Positions 57,911-64,000 of a DNA stretch of 64,000 bases are shown piece after piece. Under the pieces are notes generated by a model, which did not search any database, was not told the DNA's origin, and was given only the letters and a program-made list of their open reading frames with translations. Origin of the DNA: Saccharum officinarum. Lineage: Eukaryota; Streptophyta; Magnoliopsida; Poales; Poaceae. Numbering within the stretch: position 1 is the first letter of the stretch; the number at the start of each line of letters is the position of its first letter. Where the stretch lies: assembly GCA_020631735.1 (NCBI GenBank), contig CM036199.1:14848834-14912833 (forward strand). Reading direction: 5' to 3'. A program made the position numbers and the translations under genes.

Positions 57911-60466
57911 TGTGACACCCTAAATTTTTGTATTATTTAAAAATAGATAAATTGATTTAAATATGAATTTGTTTATGCATTCAAATTTAGGGAATAATAA
58001 ATTTTTGGGAAATTAAAATCAATCATAAGGTTAGAAAATGTTCATGCATGCATGCTGTTGCACAAGTATTTTTGTGATGAGTGGTTTTGATAAATTTTTT
58101 GAAAGGATTTGAAAATCATTTGAAAATGTGATTTGAAAATTAAATTTGAAAAAGGAAAACAAATTCTTTTTCCCGCTTTTACTTCCCTCCATTTCGGCCT
58201 GCTAGCCCGATTCCCGGCTGGCCCACCAATTTCCCCCGCGCTCCTTCTCTGGGCCGCGGCCCAGCCCAGCCGGCGGCCGTTGCCGCGCCCCACCTCCTCT
58301 CCCGCGGTCGCTGACCGCCCGGGCCCAGCTGTCGGCGCCTTCCTCTACCTCCAGCCGCCACCCCCGCTCCTCTCGGTCACGATGGCAACCGCCATGACCG
58401 CCCGCGCCCACAACCGCAGAACGTGGGAGCGTCTTTCCCCCCCCCCCCGCGCCTGCCCTTTAAAGGGAGCGCAATCCCGCCTCCGTCCTTTTTTCCCCAC
58501 TCCAACTTCCTTTCCCTCGGGTTCACGTGATCGCAACCAAAGCAAGGTCGCCGGAGTCGCCGTCCGCTCCTCCGCATCGCCATCGACTCCGAGTCGCCCT
58601 CGTCTTCGTTTTTCCACTCTGTGAGCTTCGCCCCGCTCCCCTCTTTCTCCCCATCCCTCTCCCGTGTCGGGTGGTGGCCTCTAGGGCCGCTCCCGCGAGC
58701 TCCAGCGAGCCCTTCCACCGCCGGGCATGGCGGGTGCCCCTCGGGCCTATATCCGACCGCGTTTTGCCCCGTGACAGACTCGTCATCTCCCCCGCTTTCT
58801 TCCGGTGCTCTCGGCTTGGCGAGATGAGAACCGTAGCGCCCTAGCCGCCTTCTCCGACGAGCTGCACACCGCCGGCCATGGAGCACCGCCGTGGGCTCAT
58901 CTTCTCCGGCGGGCTGCGCCGCCCTCCTCTCCTACAGTCAATCAGAGCCGCTCATCGCAAGATCAACGGCTCAGAGAGCTCAATACCCCTTCGGGTCCAT
59001 TTTTGTTAAAGAGACCCCCCGCTTTCATCTATTTGAACCTGCCGTCCTTGGCGTATTCCCAAATTACATGTTCTAATTTTGAAAGCGTAGTCATCTTCGG
59101 TATATATGAAAAATACGCTTTCAGATTAATTACAGAATTGCCACTATAGTAAAACGTTTATAAAATCGTCGTTTTAGCTCCGATTCGACCCATTCAACTT
59201 GCGTTAGGTTCGTAATTTCGTAATCTACGCATTAGTGCTACTGTTAGACCTGTTAAAAGTTTTTGAAATTCTCGATTAAGTCTAGTTTAATAGCTAGTTT
59301 TGGAACCTTGTTTAGCGCGTAACTTTTGCGTTTTAGCTCCGATTTTTGTGATCTTCGTGTTGACGTGACCGTAGCAAGGCATAGAATACTTTCATAAACT
59401 TTTTATCTTGTTTTTATACTGCTGGTGTACTGTTCTAATTATAGGTTGTTTGCTATGTATGAATACTCCTGAAATGTGTATGTTGCCGTGTTGGTCGAGT
59501 CAGACGGTGAGGAGTACGTTGGGAGCCAAGAGTACTTCGAAGATCAGCAGGACCAGCAGGAGTGTGCAAACTAAGGCAAGTATAGTTTGGGTATTCTTTC
59601 TGTGACCCTGATCTTGTGACTTAATTAATGTAAGAGCTATGATGGTTGAGAAATGACTTTTTAGCAACATAAGATCTTGTCTGTACTTGAACCTCCGGGA
59701 TTTACAGTACAACTGTGAGGGCTATATGGCTCTGGCTTTAGCTCGGTATGAGGACCTTTTCTAGCTTGTTAGAGGTTACCCTTGTGGCGCAAATGGGGAA
59801 AAGCAGACTGTGGATCCCTGTGACTGGTTGTATCACACAGACTGACTTTGGAAACCTAGCGGCCCTAACTTGTTAGACGAACCTTTGAAAGGCTTCATAG
59901 TGAACCCTGCCAACCTTCCTTGGAAGTGGGTCAAGAGGTTAGCTACCTCGGGCGAAATGGTAAATCACGACTCACAGTGAAAGTGTACACCTCTGCGCAG
60001 AGTTTAATAAACTGGTATACTAGCCGTGCTCACGGATACGAGCGGCCTTGGAGACATCTACATTAAAGATGATGATTCTTGTTTTGTTAAGATGCTCATT
60101 TACTTATCGATTATACTTTATATTGATTATGTTACATTGATCATGAGTTTATGGGATCTATACTTGCTATGCTTGCGGAGTTCGACATGGACTCACTCTT
60201 GCTATTTCCCACACCTCAGGATAGTCTCTGGAGTTTTAGACTTATGATCAACCAGTCAGTTTGTTCCTGTGGAGCAAAGTCTACACCCGAAGATCAGAGT
60301 TGTTTTCCGTTGTTTGCACTCTGAGGTTATGTTTATATACTAAGTATGTTATTTATTAAGCATTTGTCTCTTGGTATTACACTTGTCTGCGACTATATGT
60401 GAGATTTGACTCCTTTGTTTCACATATAGTGCATATCTGGTTTCGTCCTTAAAATCGGGTGTGACA
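57911..60466 (+). repeat. 5' LTR of element 2 (2556 bp)
   Basis: Begins TGTGACACCC and ends GGGTGTGACA. AT-rich start, GC-rich block ~58180-58990, AT-rich part, then a short acidic Gln/Glu-rich frame ending at 59572-59574. The layout echoes the LTR of the first element. Confidence 0.85.
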
Positions 60467-60469
60467 AAG

Positions 60470-60481
60470 TGGTATCAGAGC
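60470..60481 (+). other. Primer-binding site of element 2
   Basis: TGGTATCAGAGC, a perfect match to the initiator tRNA-Met 3' end complement, three bases after the LTR. Confidence 0.9.
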
Positions 60482-61674
60482 AATGCTGACTGTAGGACGC
60501 AAGCCTAGTTAGAAATGGGTAGTGTTAAGGTTTTGAAACTGCTATAACAATCCTTGTTCTATAAACCTTGGTATTTTTTTATATTGTATCCTTGCCCTTG
60601 ATATTATCCCTGCCTTGTTGCTTATTTTAAAAGTCTTTGTTCTCATCTTCACTCTTTGAATTGGTATGCTTTTAGAACCTCATCTTACCATCTTCTTGCG
60701 ATATCGAAAGAGAAGCATCAGGATCTTTTCCCTTTATACGAAGAAAACGATAGCATCGCAAGTGGAGTCATTGTTGAGTTGTGCTCCTATATTGCCTTGT
60801 TGGATTGTCTTTATGTCTATGCTTGTATTGGATCTTTCTAATGATTGCAATGAATTTGTGGATCCCACAATTTCATTTAGATATAGGCTTAAGATATAAG
60901 GATTAGTGAATAGGTAGATAGGTTGGTTTATTTTGACTCTCTACATCCTATCCTTTTAGAGCAGTCTGTCTTATTTGGCTTATACATCTGTCTTTCAACA
61001 ACCATAAATCATGAGAAAGTTCTGGACAACATTAGGCATCGAGATCTTTACCTAGCCGCAAGAATCACCCTCATAGCTATTTTGGTTTGGGAGATACAAA
61101 AATCACAAGATGATGCAACTGTGCTGTTTGAAAATTGGAACAGAATCTGCTATGTGCTGTTTTCGACCAAGTCATCTACAGAATTTGGAAAAGTGTTCTA
61201 TAAGAAAGTTTCAGGAAATTTCATAAGCTTTCCAACGGTATAAGGTGGAACTTCATTGGAATTACAAAACGAGAGTTGTAGCAGTTTTACCGCGTTGCTT
61301 ATTTTCTGCTCGCGAGGAACTTCACATTTCTTGTTTCTACCTATGCACAAAAGAATCATTAGGATAATAGAATGTATGGATGCTAGTTAGCTCATCTAGC
61401 AAAATGTTCAAGCTACCTTATATGGTGTCCCTTATTTTAAGGGGGGTAGCCAATGTAAAGAAGATTTATTAAGATTTAATTCTTTATTTGGAAGTATTGG
61501 TTAGTCTCCATGATTGAGTTGCCACTCTCAAGCAAAAATGTCTAGTGTACAAGGTTGATAATTTTGGATCCGTGAAGGCGAGAGTTGTCCCTTTAGATGG
61601 CTCATGATTATGATCATCTATGCTTGCTCGTGTTGCTGATGTTGGTCACTTGATAACAGGAAGTGTAGTATCCC
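60482..61674 (+). other. Leader/internal spacer of element 2
   Basis: AT-rich. Short frames (60656-60899, 60923-61243) have no Gag-like motifs. I see no zinc knuckle. Confidence 0.5.
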
Positions 61675-62460
61675 ATGACTCAGGAGCCCTATATGACGTC
61701 TCGCACTGAGATGTGGGAAAATGCTGATGTTTCTGCCATTGAAGGATGTTATGGGTATGATGAAGCTGAGCACTATCAAAACAACAATGTTGAAGAGCAA
61801 GTTGGGAGTGAACTGAGTCAGAATCCACAACGACGAAAGCGAAAAAGGAAAGCCCATAAGAAGCCTGCTCAAGGAAGCAAAGCGCAGCGAAACTATGTCA
61901 ATGGAAGACTGAGCAACGTGAATATGGATAATATTCATGGAGCTACCAAAGCAGTGGGTGGTTATATTCAAGTAAGCTCAGTATAAGTTTTTGGTCTATT
62001 TGACCCTAGTGCTTCGCATTCTTTCATTTCCGCCGACCTGGTAGAGACGTGCAAGATGGTGAAGTGCTCAACGAGGAGGCCTTTGCTAGTTCAAACTCCA
62101 GTGGGAGAAATACAGGCAGATCAGATATGCCCGAACGTCAGTCTTGTCATAAACAAGGAAAACTTCACCGTAACCCTCATTGTGTTAGAGTCACTTAATA
62201 TCCCCATGGTTCTTGGTAATGGATGGTTGTGTGCGCAGAAAGGAGTGATTCATGGTACTCGGTGCACAATGCTCTTAACAACACCGTCAGGGAAAAGAAT
62301 TGAGTATCAAGGTAGTCGACTCTCCCCTGAGGAAGATGAGAATGACCAATTAGAAGATAGGTACACCGAGGATAGCAAAGTGGACCATGAGTTTACAGAA
62401 GTTAGAGTAGAGGAACAAACAACTTTGGAGGATCTCAATAGGAGAGATGAGCATGTTTAG
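61675..62460 (+). pseudogene. Retroelement ORF with basic segment and altered aspartic protease
   Basis: One frame of 262 codons interrupted by a TAA at 61984-61986. The first part carries a strongly basic RRKRKRKAHKK segment. The second shows LFDPSASHSFISADLV followed by LNIPMVLGNGWL, the shape of the gypsy protease. The catalytic Asp is kept, but the usual D-S/T-G triad reads D-P-S, so proteolysis is unlikely. An acidic tail ends at 62458-62460. No reverse transcriptase follows; the polypurine tract comes ~145 bp later. Confidence 0.7.
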
Positions 62461-62605
62461 GCAGATTAGTCAGTTGGGATCTGAGAAACTGCCTCATGAC
62501 TCTCAACGAAAGATGTAATTTAGAAAATGAGGATCGAATAAAGACAGAGTGTCAATCATTATCTCTATGATCACAGTCATCCAATCTCGAGGACGAGATT
62601 CTCTT

Positions 62606-62618
62606 AAGGGGGTAGAAT
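62606..62618 (+). other. Polypurine tract of element 2
   Basis: AAGGGGGTAGAAT directly before the TGTGACACCC of the 3' LTR. Confidence 0.75.
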
Positions 62619-64000
62619 TGTGACACCCTAAATTTTTGTATTATTTAAAAATAGATAAATTGATTTAAATATGAATTTGTTTATGCATTCAAATTTAGGG
62701 AATAATAAATTTTTGGGAAATTAAAATCAATCATAAGGTTAGAAAATGTTCATGCATGCATGCTGTTGCACAAGTATTTTTGTGATGAGTGATTTTGATA
62801 AATTTTTTGAAAGGATTTAAAAATCATTTGGAAATGTGATTTGAAAATTAAATTTGAAAAAGGAAAACAAATTCTTTTTCCCGCTTTTACTTCCCTCCAT
62901 TTCGGCCTGCTAGCCCGATTCCCGGCTGGCCCACCAATTTCTCCCCCGCGCTCCTTCTCTGGGCCGCGGCCCAGCCCAGCCGGCGGCCGTTGCCGCGCCC
63001 CACCTCCTCTCCCGCGGTCGCTGACCGCCCGGGCCCAGCTGTCGGCGCCTTCCTCTACCTCCAGCCGCCACCCCCGCTCCTCTCGGTCACGATGGCAACC
63101 ACCATGACCGCCCGCGCCCACAACCGCAGAACGTGGGAGCGTCTTTCCCCCCCCCCCGCGCCTGCCCTTTAAAGGGGAGCGCAATCCCGCCTCCGTCCTT
63201 TTTTCCCCACTCCAACTTCCTTTCCCTCGGGTTCACGTGATCGCAACCAAAGCAAGGTCGCCGGAGTCGCCGTCCGCTCCTCCGCATCGCCATCGACTCC
63301 GAGTCGCCCTCGTCTTCGTTTTTCCACTCTGTGAGCTTCACCCCGCTCCCCTCTTTCTCCCCATCCCTCTCCCGTGTCGGGTGGTGGCCTCTAGGGCAAG
63401 TATAGTTTGGGTATTCTTTCTGTGACCCTGATCTTGTGACTTAATTAATGTAAGAGCTATGATGGTTGAGAAATGACTTTTTAGCAACATAAGATCTTGT
63501 CTGTACTTGAACCTCCGGGATTTACAGTACAACTGTGAGGGCTATATGGCTCTGGCTTTAGCTCGGTATGAGGACCTTTTCTAGCTTGTTAGAGGTTACC
63601 CTTGTGGCGCAAATGGGGAAAAGCAGACTGTGGATCCCTGTGACTGGTTGTATCACACAGACTGACTTTGGAAACCTAGCGGCCCTAACTTGTTAGACGA
63701 ACCTTTGAAAGGCTTCATAGTGAACCCTGCCAACCTTCCTTGGAAGTGGGTCAAGAGGTTAGCTACCTCGGGCGAAATGGTAAATCACGACTCACAGTGA
63801 AAGTGTACACCTCTGCGCAGAGTTTAATAAACTGGTATACTAGCCGTGCTCACGGATACGAGCGGCCTTGGAGACATCTACATTAAAGATGATGATTCTT
63901 GTTTTGTTAAGATGCTCATTTACTTATCGATTATACTTTATATTGATTATGTTACATTGATCATGAGTTTATGGGATCTATACTTGCTATGCTTGCGGAG
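62619..64000 (+). repeat. 3' LTR of element 2 with an 890 bp internal deletion, truncated by the window end
   Basis: Matches the 5' LTR from its first base. At 63396-63397 it jumps from the GC-rich block (equivalent to ~58687) to the equivalent of ~59577, joining at a shared GGC. It then matches again to the end of the window. Confidence 0.9.

Larger units (their letters stand above)
57911..64000 (+). mobile_element. Non-autonomous gypsy element (LARD-like) with large LTRs, runs off the window
   Basis: 5' LTR 57911-60466, PBS 60470-60481, internal region to 62618, 3' LTR from 62619. The internal part is only ~2.15 kb and holds a broken protease-containing ORF but no gag, reverse transcriptase, RNase H or integrase that I can see. 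LTRs are nearly identical where both are present (about seven differences by eye over the shared first ~785 bp), so insertion is recent. Movement would need proteins from a related full element. Confidence 0.85.

Noticed and set aside
58042..59149. Overlapping open frames in the LTR of element 2
   Set aside because: Same compositional effect; frames overlap on both strands and contain no recognised motif.

Overview
This is a stretch of a grass (Poaceae) nuclear genome, probably from the panicoid/PACMAD side. It is mostly nested transposable elements. The only host gene I can defend is an aldo-keto reductase (AKR). Evidence for a grass: Tekay-type chromoviral retrotransposons, CACTA, Ac/Ds-type hAT, Tourist and Stowaway MITEs, L1 LINE ends, Helitrons, and GC-rich coding exons in AT-rich surroundings. 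I cannot name the species. No search was run; all comparisons were made by eye.

Layout. 1-10516: a decayed Ty3/gypsy chromovirus missing its 5' LTR. It has a primer-binding site at 3-14, an extra upstream ORF that begins like a histone H3 tail, a gag-pol broken by one frameshift and three stops, and a 3.9 kb 3' LTR. It sits inside a CACTA transposase remnant (DUF4216-like, 10517-11137). 12873-15790: a ZMYM1-like hAT transposase pseudogene on the minus strand, split by an Ac/Ds-like element (12920-13453) and a PIF/Harbinger-like element (14791-15737). 17306-19334: a CACTA end, two CACGTGG boxes, a TATA box and the three-exon AKR gene (18085-19334). 20321-27313: two abutting minus-strand Helitrons. 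27521-33332: a third insertion of unclear class, full of ~100 bp internal repeats. 33411-34525: MITEs and half of a long hairpin.

The central feature is that 16184-34525 is repeated almost identically at 34626-52903. The two copies meet at a run of exactly 100 N (34526-34625). Copy 1 stops inside the long hairpin that copy 2 reads through. Most differences seen are single-base homopolymer indels, and several of these break the second AKR copy. The simplest reading is two overlapping contig ends, or two haplotypes, placed in tandem, so the real locus probably holds one AKR gene.

An older, genuine direct repeat (16093-17070 versus 27335-27520 + 33339-33405 + 53349-55440) brackets the AKR/Helitron block. 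Its downstream copy is broken up by a Tourist-like MITE, a Stowaway MITE and a Mutator-like element. 55760-57910 holds L1 LINE 3' ends (one with a perfect 15 bp target-site duplication) and a foreign LTR fragment. 57911-64000 is a second, young, non-autonomous gypsy element with 2.56 kb LTRs and only ~2.15 kb inside. Its 3' LTR lacks 890 bp present in the 5' LTR, and it continues past the window end.
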